Shown here one piece after another: positions 27,346-36,815 of a stretch of 64,000 bases of DNA. The first letter of the stretch is position 1, and every line of letters starts with the position of its first letter. The notes under the pieces were generated by a model. That model saw only the letters and a list, made by a program, of their open reading frames with translations, did not search any database and was not told where the DNA came from. The DNA lies in the NCBI GenBank assembly GCA_022843385.1, contig JALHNT010000003.1, positions 1-64,000 on the forward strand. Reading direction: 5' to 3'. Origin of the DNA: Anaerolineae bacterium (GTDB lineage Bacteria > Chloroflexota > Anaerolineae > Aggregatilineales > Phototrophicaceae). Both the position numbers and the translations under genes were made by a program.

Positions 27346-29901
27346 TCAGGCTGTGGGCTTGTTTTCAACCGGCGCAGTCAGTCTGCCGGGGAACCAGGCC
27401 CATCGGCCCAGCAGCACGGTGATCGCCGGGACGAGCATGGTACGGACCACGAAGGTATCCAACAGTACACCCACTGCAACAGCGAATCCCAGTTCAATCA
27501 GCCCGATAATCGAGCCAGTCATCAGCGCCGCGAAGGTGCCAGCCAGAATGATGCCGGCTGAGGTGATGATCGCGCCGGTGGCTGCCACGGCATGATGGAC
27601 ACCATCCCGGTTGCCACGTATCGGAACTTCTTCCTTGATACGTCCGACGAGAAAGATGCTGTAATCCACCCCCAGCGCCACCAGGAAGATGAAGGTGAAG
27701 AAGGGCATATACCATGACAGTCGTTCGACACCCAGCGTCAGCCGGAACACCACATCAGTCAGCCCCAGCGTGAAGGCGAAAGTCAACGCGACCGTGAGGA
27801 TCAGATACAGCGGTGCCACAAGGCTGCGTAGCATCAGCAGCAACACCAGGAATATCCCCAGCAGCACAAATCCCAATGTGCGCCCAAAATCCCGACTGAT
27901 CGTATCGCGCACATCGGTCAGCACGGCTGTCTGTCCGGTGACGACGGCCTGTTTGCCATCGGTGGCAAAAGCTGCCAGATGCTGGCGAATGGCCGTCACC
28001 GTGTCCATGGCCGGGAAGCTCGCCGGATTCTCGCTCAGGAACAACGTGAGCTTGAAGGCCGTATCGTCCTGGGCGACATAGGTGCTGGTCAATTGATTAA
28101 TCGAATCTGTTCCACCTAATGCAGGCGCAGCAGCCAGCAGCGGTGCCAGTGCTGAAGGCATCAGATAGGCATCTGGCATCGCTTCAAAACGCTGCGAGAC
28201 ACCCTCCAACGCGGCGAACAGGTCATCCAGCCCGCCAATTAAGGCTAACGGGTTGCCCAGAAGATCCTGAGCTACGAGCAGGTTTGGGTCATCGGCCATC
28301 TCCGGGAAACGTTCCCCCAACAACACCACATAATCATTGAGCGCCGTAAACGCTGCCAGCAGGTTTGTCCCGCCCAATCCTGCTGCTCCGCCTTCCTGCC
28401 CATTCTGCACCTGATTGAGGATCAGGCGAAGCTGCCCATCGACTCGCAGCAAGTTGGTGAATGCACTTCCGGTACCCAGTGGCGCATTCAGGCTACGCAC
28501 ATCGGCCACGCCGGGAATGGCGCGAAGGTCATCTGCCAGTGCTACGATTTGACCGGCGAGCGCATCCGGCTTAACGCCTGTGACAACGATGTTCAATGGT
28601 GCCGTTGTCCCCGCGCCGAATGAGTCACGCACCAGATTATAGCCAACCACAGCCGGGCTATCGGCGGGTAGGTCTGCCAGAAGGTCAAAACTCACGGGCG
28701 ATCCCAGACCATAAATGGCAAGCGGTAGCAGGGCTACGGTAATCACCACCAGCACTCGCAGCGGACGGTTGCTGACCCAGCGCGAGATCCGTTCGTAGTA
28801 GCCGCCAGTGGGTCGATGCACCGCCTGTCCCGGCCAGAAGGCGTACTTGCCCAGCAGCGCCAGCAGCGCCGGAACCAGTGTCAGCCCTGCTACCAGCATG
28901 ATCGCCACGCCAATCGCCAGCACCGGCCCAGTCGTCTTGAACAATCCCATCTCGGCAAAGGCCATCGCCATAAATCCGACAAAAATGGTCCCGGCACTGC
29001 TGGCAATCGTTTCGCCCACTCGTTCGACCGTGCGCACTGTGGCGCGTTTCGCGTCCGGGTCGAGCGCCATTTCTTCGCGAAAACGGCTGATGAGGAAGAG
29101 ACAGTAATCGGTGCCAGCGCCGTACAGCACCACCACCAGCAGCACGACAGCATAGGCGCTCACGGTCATGCCGGCGCTGGCGATCAGGGCCACCACACCG
29201 CTGCTGACCAGATACACCAGGGTGACAGCCAGCAGCGGCAACAGCGGACTGATGGGGGAGCGATATATCACTAGCAGCAGCACAATCACCAGCACGATCG
29301 TCACACCGAAGGTGCTGTCGGCTGTCTGCCCGATGGACTCAGTGGTCGCCTGGGTAATGGCAAAGCCGCCGGTCAGACTGACGCTCACCCCTTCGGGCTG
29401 ATGCTCCTTGAGCCATGACTCTATCGCCAATGTGGTTTCGCGGGCGGGAGCAGTGGATACATAACCCACATTCACCAGCGCTACCTGATTCGCTTTATCA
29501 ATCAACAGATCAGCAATCAGCGGTGAATCCAGCGGACTATTGACTTGTTTGATGTTTCCAGGGCCGTCGTCATTCAGCAGCCATGCCTTGAACTCAGCCA
29601 TGAATCGACCTGAAGCCGTATCGACACGGGCTGCAAAATCCGTCTGGTCAGGGTTCAATATGGCCGGGGCTTTGACCACCACCAACACGGTTGTCGCGGA
29701 AAAGTCGTTGGGGAAAGTCGCCTGATACAGCACCCCAGCAGCGCGAAAAGGCGCATCCACCGGCAAGAAGGAACTGATATCAGATGTTGTCAACGAGGCA
29801 AGACGGGGTGGAAGCAGCGTCATGAGTACAGCCAGGAGAACCCACACAACAACCACTGCCACACGGTAACGCGCTGCGAGAAAGCCAATTCGTTGATACA
29901 T
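27346..29901 (-). CDS. MMPL/RND family transporter
   Basis: Two MMPL halves; YGAGTDYCLFLISRFREE and LGVDYSIFLVGRIKEE motifs; start placed at MYQRIGFLAARYR. Confidence 0.92.
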   Translation of the reverse strand: MYQRIGFLAARYRVAVVVVWVLLAVLMTLLPPRLASLTTSDISSFLPVDAPFRAAGVLYQATFPNDFSATTVLVVVKAPAILNPDQTDFAARVDTASGRFMAEFKAWLLNDDGPGNIKQVNSPLDSPLIADLLIDKANQVALVNVGYVSTAPARETTLAIESWLKEHQPEGVSVSLTGGFAITQATTESIGQTADSTFGVTIVLVIVLLLVIYRSPISPLLPLLAVTLVYLVSSGVVALIASAGMTVSAYAVVLLVVVLYGAGTDYCLFLISRFREEMALDPDAKRATVRTVERVGETIASSAGTIFVGFMAMAFAEMGLFKTTGPVLAIGVAIMLVAGLTLVPALLALLGKYAFWPGQAVHRPTGGYYERISRWVSNRPLRVLVVITVALLPLAIYGLGSPVSFDLLADLPADSPAVVGYNLVRDSFGAGTTAPLNIVVTGVKPDALAGQIVALADDLRAIPGVADVRSLNAPLGTGSAFTNLLRVDGQLRLILNQVQNGQEGGAAGLGGTNLLAAFTALNDYVVLLGERFPEMADDPNLLVAQDLLGNPLALIGGLDDLFAALEGVSQRFEAMPDAYLMPSALAPLLAAAPALGGTDSINQLTSTYVAQDDTAFKLTLFLSENPASFPAMDTVTAIRQHLAAFATDGKQAVVTGQTAVLTDVRDTISRDFGRTLGFVLLGIFLVLLLMLRSLVAPLYLILTVALTFAFTLGLTDVVFRLTLGVERLSWYMPFFTFIFLVALGVDYSIFLVGRIKEEVPIRGNRDGVHHAVAATGAIITSAGIILAGTFAALMTGSIIGLIELGFAVAVGVLLDTFVVRTMLVPAITVLLGRWAWFPGRLTAPVENKPTA

Positions 29902-30039
29902 GAAGGCTGATCCTAACGTGAGTTTACCCACGACCATGGTAACGCGCCGCGCAGACCGATGCCATTGCCGCAGCTTGCATGGACTCAATGAGTATTCCAT
30001 CAATTACTGCGACTCGTCGTTTTTCCGCCCATCAGGGGC

Positions 30040-30069
30040 TTGACAGAATTAGCCCTTTTGTTCTATCAT
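30040..30069 (+). promoter_or_regulatory. Sigma70-like promoter of copy A
   Basis: TTGACA (30040-30045), 18 bp, TATCAT (30064-30069). Confidence 0.65.
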
Positions 30070-30374
30070 GGGTGTTGTGGGAAACCCAATACATCCCCCG
30101 TGCAACTTAACAAGTGTATCCATCTCTCCAATCAGACCAGCGCCGGGCAACTCGTCCCGTAAACTGACCGCGCCGAAGCTGAGCGGTCCGCCACCACAGG
30201 GAAGTCGTCAGTGAAGAGGCTGAAAGCTAAAGGTCAATTGTCACAACAGTGGCTTCTGACATTGACGACTTTGACGACATTTGTGAGTTGAAAGGGCTGA
30301 GGCTCAGTTCAAAGTGAATGACTTGGCTTGCTCTGTGTGTTGGTTTTTTGCTGATGGCTGACCGCTGAAAGCCA

Positions 30375-30423
30375 TTCTGCACAAACTGCAAAAAAGGAAG
30401 TGCAGAAATTGCCGCATTTGCAG
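30375..30423 (+). ncRNA. Candidate H-type pseudoknot / alternative stem module, copy A
   Basis: TTCTGCAC(aaa)CTGCAAA(N7)GTGCAGAA(N9)TTTGCAG; crossing 8-bp and 7-bp helices conserved in copy B. Confidence 0.4.
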
Positions 30424-30568
30424 ATTCTTGTGCAGACTGACTCTGATTTCTCTCTGTGTCCTCTGCGGCTCTGTGGTCAGTTCTTCTTCGTCTTTTTAGC
30501 AGTCAATTGCTTTCGGCGGCGGATCGCTCCCGGCGTTCCGCCACCGCAAATCCGATCCGCCGGCGGTG

Positions 30569-31111
30569 CTATTCCTGCACCTGCTCGATCTGGTTGAAGC
30601 TGCCGGTCACGGTCACCGATTTTCCATCAGCGCTGGTGGCTTTGAAGGAGAACTGACCAGTCAGCGGCTCGATAGATTGCAGGATGAGCGAACTCTCGCT
30701 CAGGCTGTTGAAGTCGATCAGATAGCCTTCGGGTGTCAACATGCTGAAGTCCACCCCGACCGCCCGGATGACCGGCTGGGTCGGGTCAAGCGCACTGTCG
30801 TAGGATTGTGGCGGGCAGCGCCCCGGCGTGATGCCCATCGGCAGCGCCAGATGCACCGTCGTGCCCACCAATCCTTCTGTGCCGCTCAGGTTGAGGAGAT
30901 AGCCATTATCTTCCGATCGGACGAAGCTGGCCTCGCCGCTAAAACTGCCGTTGCTTTCGCCAGTCACCGTCGCCTGGAATGTCCCAACGGCGACAGCGCT
31001 CACATCAACGGTCGCCCCATCCAACGGTGAACAGACCCTGCTGGTCGCCGGGCTTCCCCCACAGGCGGTCAGTACCATCAGCAGCAGGACCAGAATCGGA
31101 GTACGCATCAT
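30569..31111 (-). CDS. Hypothetical lipoprotein
   Basis: MRTPILVLLLMVLTACGGSP lipobox. Confidence 0.75.
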   Translation of the reverse strand: MMRTPILVLLLMVLTACGGSPATSRVCSPLDGATVDVSAVAVGTFQATVTGESNGSFSGEASFVRSEDNGYLLNLSGTEGLVGTTVHLALPMGITPGRCPPQSYDSALDPTQPVIRAVGVDFSMLTPEGYLIDFNSLSESSLILQSIEPLTGQFSFKATSADGKSVTVTGSFNQIEQVQE

Positions 31112-31124
31112 GCTCTCTTTCGCT

Positions 31125-31985
31125 TCAGTTCATCAGCGCTTTGAAGCGGCGCAGCGCTTCGAGATGCTGATCGAGACGGGTATATCCAGCCCCCATCGTA
31201 CTCAGGCAGACATGACTGATGCCCATCGCAGCCAGTTGTCCGGCTTCATCGGCCCAACCGCTTTCCGGCGTCCGGCTGACGTGAATTCGGACATCCACAC
31301 CAAAGGTCGAAAGGTCGCGCCCGTACTCGTTCAGATAACCGCGCAGCACACTCAGTTGGTCGCGCAGCTTGTCCAGCGGCATCCAGTTGGGGATCCAGCC
31401 ATCGCCCAGGCGCGCGGTGCGTCGCAGCGCCACATCAGCATCGCCACCAAACCACACTGGGATCAGGTGCGGGGAGAGAGGATTGATGCCGGCATCCGGT
31501 ACCGTATCGAACTGCCCGTTGAACGTCACCAGCGGCTCGTTCCACAAGCGGCGCAGCAGGGGTACCTGTTCATCTAATCGCTTGCCGCGCGTGTGGAAAT
31601 CCTCGCCCAGCGCCTCGTATTCAACCGTATTCCAGCCGATCCCCACGCCCAGCCGCAGTCGTCCACCGGAAAGCAGGCTGACCTGTGCTGCCTGTTTAGC
31701 AACCAGCGCTGTCTGACGCTGCGGCAGGATCAGGATGCCCGTCACAAACTCCAGATGCTGGGTGAGCGCCGCCATCCAACTGAACGTCACCAGCGGCTCG
31801 TGGAACGTCTCACGAAAGGTATAGGGCCCGCGCCACCCGCCAGGGCGCTCAGGGTTTGCCCCCAGGACATGGTCATAGGTCAGCAGGTAGTCGTAACCCA
31901 GGCTCTCAATTTCGCTTACATAAGTTCGCAGATCAGCCGGATTTGCGCCGATCTCAGTTTGAGGGAATACTGCGCCTAACTTCAT
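31125..31985 (-). CDS. LLM class F420-dependent oxidoreductase
   Basis: MKLGAVFPQTEIG, LLTYDHVLGA, TGILILPQRQTALVAKQAAQVSLLSGGRLRLGVGIGWN. Confidence 0.93.
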   Translation of the reverse strand: MKLGAVFPQTEIGANPADLRTYVSEIESLGYDYLLTYDHVLGANPERPGGWRGPYTFRETFHEPLVTFSWMAALTQHLEFVTGILILPQRQTALVAKQAAQVSLLSGGRLRLGVGIGWNTVEYEALGEDFHTRGKRLDEQVPLLRRLWNEPLVTFNGQFDTVPDAGINPLSPHLIPVWFGGDADVALRRTARLGDGWIPNWMPLDKLRDQLSVLRGYLNEYGRDLSTFGVDVRIHVSRTPESGWADEAGQLAAMGISHVCLSTMGAGYTRLDQHLEALRRFKALMN

Positions 31986-32015
31986 GACATGATCGCTTTC
32001 GGGTGGATTGTGAGT

Positions 32016-33578
32016 CTAACGACGCTTACGCTTATCAGCCCGCGATGCCTCGTCTTCGACGATCTCTTCCAGTTCGCCGTCGTCAGTCAGGCGCATCCGG
32101 GCATCGCGCTTGGGTTTTTCGAGTACAGCAGTGCGTTCCATCTCACGCTCGATTTCGCGTTGAATGGCACGTTCATGAGCCACTGCGCCGGGGCCATACT
32201 TTCTATAATAGTCCCAGGCATGAAAGACCAGTCCAATGCCCCAGAAAACAGTAATCCACATAGGCCAGGGGAATTCATTCCCACCACCATCGCCCAGCCA
32301 CATTAACCAGAACATCAGGTTTACGGCAAAATACGGGATAGCGTGACCGACCAAACCCTGGAATTCTTTGGTGCGCTTTTCGATCCGTTTGCGGGCGCGT
32401 GCTTCGGCCTGAGAAATCGGGTCTTTCTGCCCAACGGTGACATATTTGGCGTCGTCTGTGGCTTCACGGGCAGCCTGTTCGATGGTCTGCCCCATTTTTT
32501 CCATCCAGCTCGCGCCCTTCTGGACGTTGGATTTGATTTGTTCGCTCAGTCGGCCCATGTCGCTCAGATCAAGAGCCACTTCAACCCGGTTGCGTCCTGT
32601 CGGCTGCGACGGGATCGGAGCCTGAATCACCGGTTGTGCCGGCGTCTTCTCGTTGATTGTTGGGCCATCGTCGTCCAGAAGGGGATGTTTGCGTTTGGCG
32701 AAGGACTGCTCGGCGATCTGCTGTCGATCTTCCGGCAGGCTGGTCAGGTTCGATTGCCGCACTGCCTCGCGTAAGGCAACGACCATCTCATTCGCCGTTG
32801 CAAAGCGCTCTGAGGGACGTTTCGCCAGCGCCTTCAGCAGCACATCTTCGACCGCCGGGGTCAGCGCCGGATTGATCTCGGTGGGGCGCGGTAGTTCGGT
32901 ATAGATGTGGTCATGGACAATGGCGTAGGGCGTGTCGGCATTGAAGGGGACGCGACCGACGATCATCTCATACAGGATGACACCCAGCGAGTAGATATCG
33001 GTGGCCGGAGTCAATTCGACCTGACCGCTGGCCTGCTCCGGCGAGATGTACTGCGGCGTCCCCAGCACCATATCAAGGCTCATGGTCGAGGCGCCCTGCC
33101 GCGCCACCCGCGCCAGCCCGAAGTCGGTCAGGTAAGGGACACCGTTTTTGTCGATGATGATGTTGGAGGGTTTGATGTCGCGGTGCAGCACACCCTGCTG
33201 ATGGGCATAGGTCAGGGCATCGCCGATGGCGGTCAGGATACGCAGGGTCTCATCCAAATCAGGCGGGTTCTTCAGCAACCGGCGCTTGAGCGTGTGGCCT
33301 TCGATGAACTTCATGACGATGTAGGGCTGGTTTTCGGTCTCGTTGTAATCATAAACCGGGACGATGTGCGGGTGTTCCAGCTTGGCGACGATCTGGGCTT
33401 CGCGCTCGAAGCGGGCGACGAAATCCTCGTCTTCCAGCAGACCCTTGTGCATGATCTTGACCGCGACATGACGATCCAGTTTGGCATGATAGGCCTTATA
33501 CACCGATGCCATACCGCCCTGGCCCAGCGGTCCAATAATCTTGTACGGCCCGATCAATTGCCCTTCTTGCAGCGCCAT
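32016..33578 (-). CDS. PknB-type Ser/Thr protein kinase with C-terminal 2TM domain
   Basis: PLGQGGMASVYKAY, VLHRDIKPSNIIIDKNGVPYLTDFGLAR; C-terminal two-helix membrane domain. Confidence 0.92.
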   Translation of the reverse strand: MALQEGQLIGPYKIIGPLGQGGMASVYKAYHAKLDRHVAVKIMHKGLLEDEDFVARFEREAQIVAKLEHPHIVPVYDYNETENQPYIVMKFIEGHTLKRRLLKNPPDLDETLRILTAIGDALTYAHQQGVLHRDIKPSNIIIDKNGVPYLTDFGLARVARQGASTMSLDMVLGTPQYISPEQASGQVELTPATDIYSLGVILYEMIVGRVPFNADTPYAIVHDHIYTELPRPTEINPALTPAVEDVLLKALAKRPSERFATANEMVVALREAVRQSNLTSLPEDRQQIAEQSFAKRKHPLLDDDGPTINEKTPAQPVIQAPIPSQPTGRNRVEVALDLSDMGRLSEQIKSNVQKGASWMEKMGQTIEQAAREATDDAKYVTVGQKDPISQAEARARKRIEKRTKEFQGLVGHAIPYFAVNLMFWLMWLGDGGGNEFPWPMWITVFWGIGLVFHAWDYYRKYGPGAVAHERAIQREIEREMERTAVLEKPKRDARMRLTDDGELEEIVEDEASRADKRKRR

Positions 33579-33651
33579 GCCTGATCCCCACTCGTCACTT
33601 GTATTGGATGGCAGCATTATAACCGATGCTGCTTGTTTTGCGCCCCATGCT

Positions 33652-34149
33652 TTAGGATAGCCGCTGGCGCTTAATTGCCTCGTCAGTTGCCGGTTCATCA
33701 ACAATTGACTCCAGCTCACCATCATCGCTGAGCTGCATCGAATGCTTGCGTTTTTCGCGCGGCTCTTCATCTTCCAGCCCCAACCGCATCATCTCGTTGG
33801 CGATTTCCCGCCCGGTCAGCCGTTCGCGCAAACTCTGCTCGCCGACTTTGGTATCCAACATCAACGAGATGAACTGGAACAATAGCGAAGTTCCCCAGCC
33901 GACACTGAGCATAATCATCGCGCCGGTCAGGGGATCGGTATTGCGATCCACACCAGGGATATTGGTGAAGTCACTGGCTGTAGGGGCAACACCGCCGTTG
34001 CTGGTGAACATGCTCCAGGCAAGCGCCAGGAACAGGATGAACATGAACAGGCTGACCACAAAGAACACGCCACGCGCGATGGTCTTTTGCTTTTGCAGCC
34101 CTTGTTCTACCCGTCGCCGCACTGCACGATAATCAATCTGCTCGCTCAT
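33652..34149 (-). CDS. 2TM membrane protein, paralogous to the kinase tail
   Basis: Two TM helices; ends in a KRKHSMQLSDDGELESIVDE motif shared with the kinase C-terminus (RLTDDGELEEIVEDE). Confidence 0.65.
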   Translation of the reverse strand: MSEQIDYRAVRRRVEQGLQKQKTIARGVFFVVSLFMFILFLALAWSMFTSNGGVAPTASDFTNIPGVDRNTDPLTGAMIMLSVGWGTSLLFQFISLMLDTKVGEQSLRERLTGREIANEMMRLGLEDEEPREKRKHSMQLSDDGELESIVDEPATDEAIKRQRLS

Positions 34150-34296
34150 CTCATGCCCCTATCTGTTCATGCCTGTATACGCATTTCGCAGTATAACAGT
34201 TGTGAGGATTGCCTCCAGATGGCCGAACGCTGGAAGCCCCCTGAAATGAGGGGGCAATCCGATGGCAGTTGCCAGTACAATTTGCTGGAATGAGCG

Positions 34297-34596
34297 ATGG
34301 AGCACATGATGATGGAACAGCGACCGATCACCGGACATGATGGCGAACTGCTGCAAGCCGATCAGCAGGTCAATCAGGCGGATTACGCGCATTACACTGG
34401 GCGTCAGGTGACCCTGTTTGAGGTGCCATTCACCCAACTGGTAGCAGCGCTCTTCCATTTTCAGGCGCAGCGGCAACAGGATGCCGAACGCTACCAGCAG
34501 GAACGCGCGACTTTTCAGCGACAGACGATGGCACTGGCTGCCGGACTGTTGCTTCTGACAGCGCTGGCGCTTCTCTATCAGGGAATGATGCCATAA
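34297..34596 (+). CDS. Hypothetical protein with C-terminal TM helix
   Basis: 99-aa ORF; TMALAAGLLLLTALALLYQ. Confidence 0.55.
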   Translation: MEHMMMEQRPITGHDGELLQADQQVNQADYAHYTGRQVTLFEVPFTQLVAALFHFQAQRQQDAERYQQERATFQRQTMALAAGLLLLTALALLYQGMMP

Positions 34597-34625
34597 AGCC
34601 GACTCGTGTGAGCCGGCTTCAGATT
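34596..34625. terminator. Bidirectional terminator hairpin
   Basis: AAGCCGACTC-gtgt-GAGCCGGCTT between convergent genes. Confidence 0.6.
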
Positions 34626-34628
34626 TGA

Positions 34629-36728
34629 CTACTCGGCACCAATCAGACGCGGATCGAAGGTTGTGTCCAACGTCAGGTTCAGCACTTCGGCAACCGCCGC
34701 CCAATCCACCAGCTTGAAGTTCTGGGTTTCTTCGGGGTCGATATTCAGATCGTCCTGCACCACCAGCAGCCCCTGAGGGAAAGCCGAGCCTAAGGGGAAA
34801 TTGGTCACATCCAGACCATCGGTGCCGGATACGGCATCGACGCCTGGAACCTCGACGATCTGGATGGTTCCAACGTAGGCATTATCGCCCTGCCGTTCGT
34901 AGATCACAAACTCGCTGCTGCCCTGGCTGGAGACGATCAGATAACCTGTCCCATCCGCTCCGTAGTACAGCGCCATTCCCTCGACATCAGCGGTCAGATT
35001 GCCGCGCACATTATCCACCTGGGTTCGGCTGTCGTCGGCATCCGGTTCAGCGCTGTATTTCCACACGCCAACCGCTTCTTCGCCCACATAGAGCATGGCC
35101 GTCTCGTCGTCAGCGACACACCCCTCGGTCTGTGAACCGACTACGAACGTTCGTACCAATTCGGCATCCACCTTGCCAGAGCCATCATCAAACAGGCGGT
35201 ACTGCTCTACCTCGCCGGTGTCGGCGCTATTGATGAAGGCGAAGGTGTCCCCGCTGATCGGGCTGCGATACATACAGAAGCCGTAGACTTCTTCCACGGC
35301 CGAGACAATCGACCGGGCTGCTACATCTTCGAGCTGGCGCGTTTCTGGATTGACGCGGTACAGAACCAGGCTGTTCAGTGTGCGATTGGTCGCGCCGACC
35401 AGGGCGACACGTTCCCCACCCAGGTCGAAGTTATAGCGCAGATCGACATTATTCACCCGCCCGATGTTGATGGCTTGCAGTGTGCTGCCGGCCAGGTCAT
35501 ACACCACCAGGCCGTTCGTTTTGTCCGTGCCAATGATGGTGCTGAGGGCGGTATCCGTCGGGTGGATCCAGATCGACGGGTCATCCGCCGCATCGGTGCC
35601 GCTGGGGACCGGGTCGGTCTCGACGCTGGCGCTGATGGTGATAGCCGCTGTCGTCTCCACGACGGCTTCCAGACCAACCTGACGCGGATCATAAACGCCG
35701 CTCTCCAGCCCAAGCGCTGTGACCACATCCGCCCAGGAGACCAGCTTGAAGTTGTTATCCGCATTCGGGTTGCTGTTGACATCATCCGAGGTCACGAATA
35801 AGCCCTGGGGAAAGGCGTCACCCAATGGCACGCTGACGGCGGCCATGCCGTTCGGCTCGCTGATGCTATCAATCGTCTCTGATGCGCCCATGCTGAACTG
35901 ACCCACGAAGGCGTTATCACCAGTGCGTTCATACACCAGAATGGCGTCGGCCTGTTCGTTGGCTGCCAATAGGTAGCCGGTTCGTTCGCCAGTGCGAATC
36001 AGAGTGACGCCTTCGACCTGCTCGATGATGCGACCCACGCCGCCTTCGACGATGCTGCGATTGATGCCATCTTCCGGTTCAGCGCCATAGCGCCACAGCA
36101 CCGGCGTTTCTTCTTCAGCAATGTACAACCGCCCCAGCTCATCATCGGCCACACAGCCTTCGACTTCAGAGCCGATGTTGATGGCGCGCGCCAGCGTGGT
36201 CTGCCATTCGCCATCTTCATCCTCGATGGCATATTGTTCCATCTCGCCCAGCTCGCTGTTGGCGATGACATAGAGCGTCCCCGTCAGGCGGCTGCGATAC
36301 ATACACAGACCGTTGAGACGCAGCGTGGTCGGGAATGAACCCAGCGGCTCCAGCCGGCGAGTATCGTTGTTGACTGTATAGAGATCAACGCGCGGCTCAT
36401 CCTTGATTCCGACAGCGATCAGGGCGATCCGCTGTCCCCGATACGGTACGTTATAGCGAATATCGATGTTGCTCGTCGCGCCGCCATCGCTGATGAACTG
36501 AAGCAGCTTACCTTGCAGATCATAGACACCCAGACCCTCGTTGTCATCGGTTCCCATCACCAGGCTCAAGGCTGGATCAGTCGGGTGAATCCAGATCGTC
36601 ACCGCCGTAGCACCATCGCCGGGCGAGGCTTCGGTCTCGGCAATGGAAGTCACGGCTACGGGTTCCTGCGCCGCTGCTGGCATCAGCCACATGAAAGTCA
36701 TCACAAACAGTAAAATCATCACACGCAT
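34629..36728 (-). CDS. Secreted tandem beta-propeller phytase-like protein
   Basis: Two copies of ADDPSIWIHPTD...GTDKTNGLVVYDL and GCVADDE...LYVGEE; signal peptide MRVMILLFVMTFMWLMPAAAQ. Confidence 0.9.
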   Translation of the reverse strand: MRVMILLFVMTFMWLMPAAAQEPVAVTSIAETEASPGDGATAVTIWIHPTDPALSLVMGTDDNEGLGVYDLQGKLLQFISDGGATSNIDIRYNVPYRGQRIALIAVGIKDEPRVDLYTVNNDTRRLEPLGSFPTTLRLNGLCMYRSRLTGTLYVIANSELGEMEQYAIEDEDGEWQTTLARAINIGSEVEGCVADDELGRLYIAEEETPVLWRYGAEPEDGINRSIVEGGVGRIIEQVEGVTLIRTGERTGYLLAANEQADAILVYERTGDNAFVGQFSMGASETIDSISEPNGMAAVSVPLGDAFPQGLFVTSDDVNSNPNADNNFKLVSWADVVTALGLESGVYDPRQVGLEAVVETTAAITISASVETDPVPSGTDAADDPSIWIHPTDTALSTIIGTDKTNGLVVYDLAGSTLQAINIGRVNNVDLRYNFDLGGERVALVGATNRTLNSLVLYRVNPETRQLEDVAARSIVSAVEEVYGFCMYRSPISGDTFAFINSADTGEVEQYRLFDDGSGKVDAELVRTFVVGSQTEGCVADDETAMLYVGEEAVGVWKYSAEPDADDSRTQVDNVRGNLTADVEGMALYYGADGTGYLIVSSQGSSEFVIYERQGDNAYVGTIQIVEVPGVDAVSGTDGLDVTNFPLGSAFPQGLLVVQDDLNIDPEETQNFKLVDWAAVAEVLNLTLDTTFDPRLIGAE

Positions 36729-36762
36729 CGGTTCCTCTTTCAAGAAACTAACCACAGGTCTG

Positions 36763-36796
36763 TAAAACAAACACGGGGCAGCACTTGCCCCGTGTC
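36763..36796 (-). terminator. Rho-independent terminator
   Basis: Minus strand ACACGGGGCA-agtgc-TGCCCCGTGT-TTGTTTT. Confidence 0.8.
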
Positions 36797-36815
36797 ATGG
36801 TGACCGTCGGATGAA

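Larger units (their letters stand above)
30035..30566 (+). repeat. Non-coding promoter-bearing element, copy A (inverted relative to copy B at 51388-51756)
   Basis: Shares ordered blocks with the reverse complement of copy B: ggggcttgacag.nttagcccttttgttctat; ccccgtgcaacttaacaa; ctgaaagc.attctgcacaaactgcaaaaaagg; ggcggatcgctcccg.cgttccgccaccgcaa.tccgatccgccggcgg. Confidence 0.85.
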
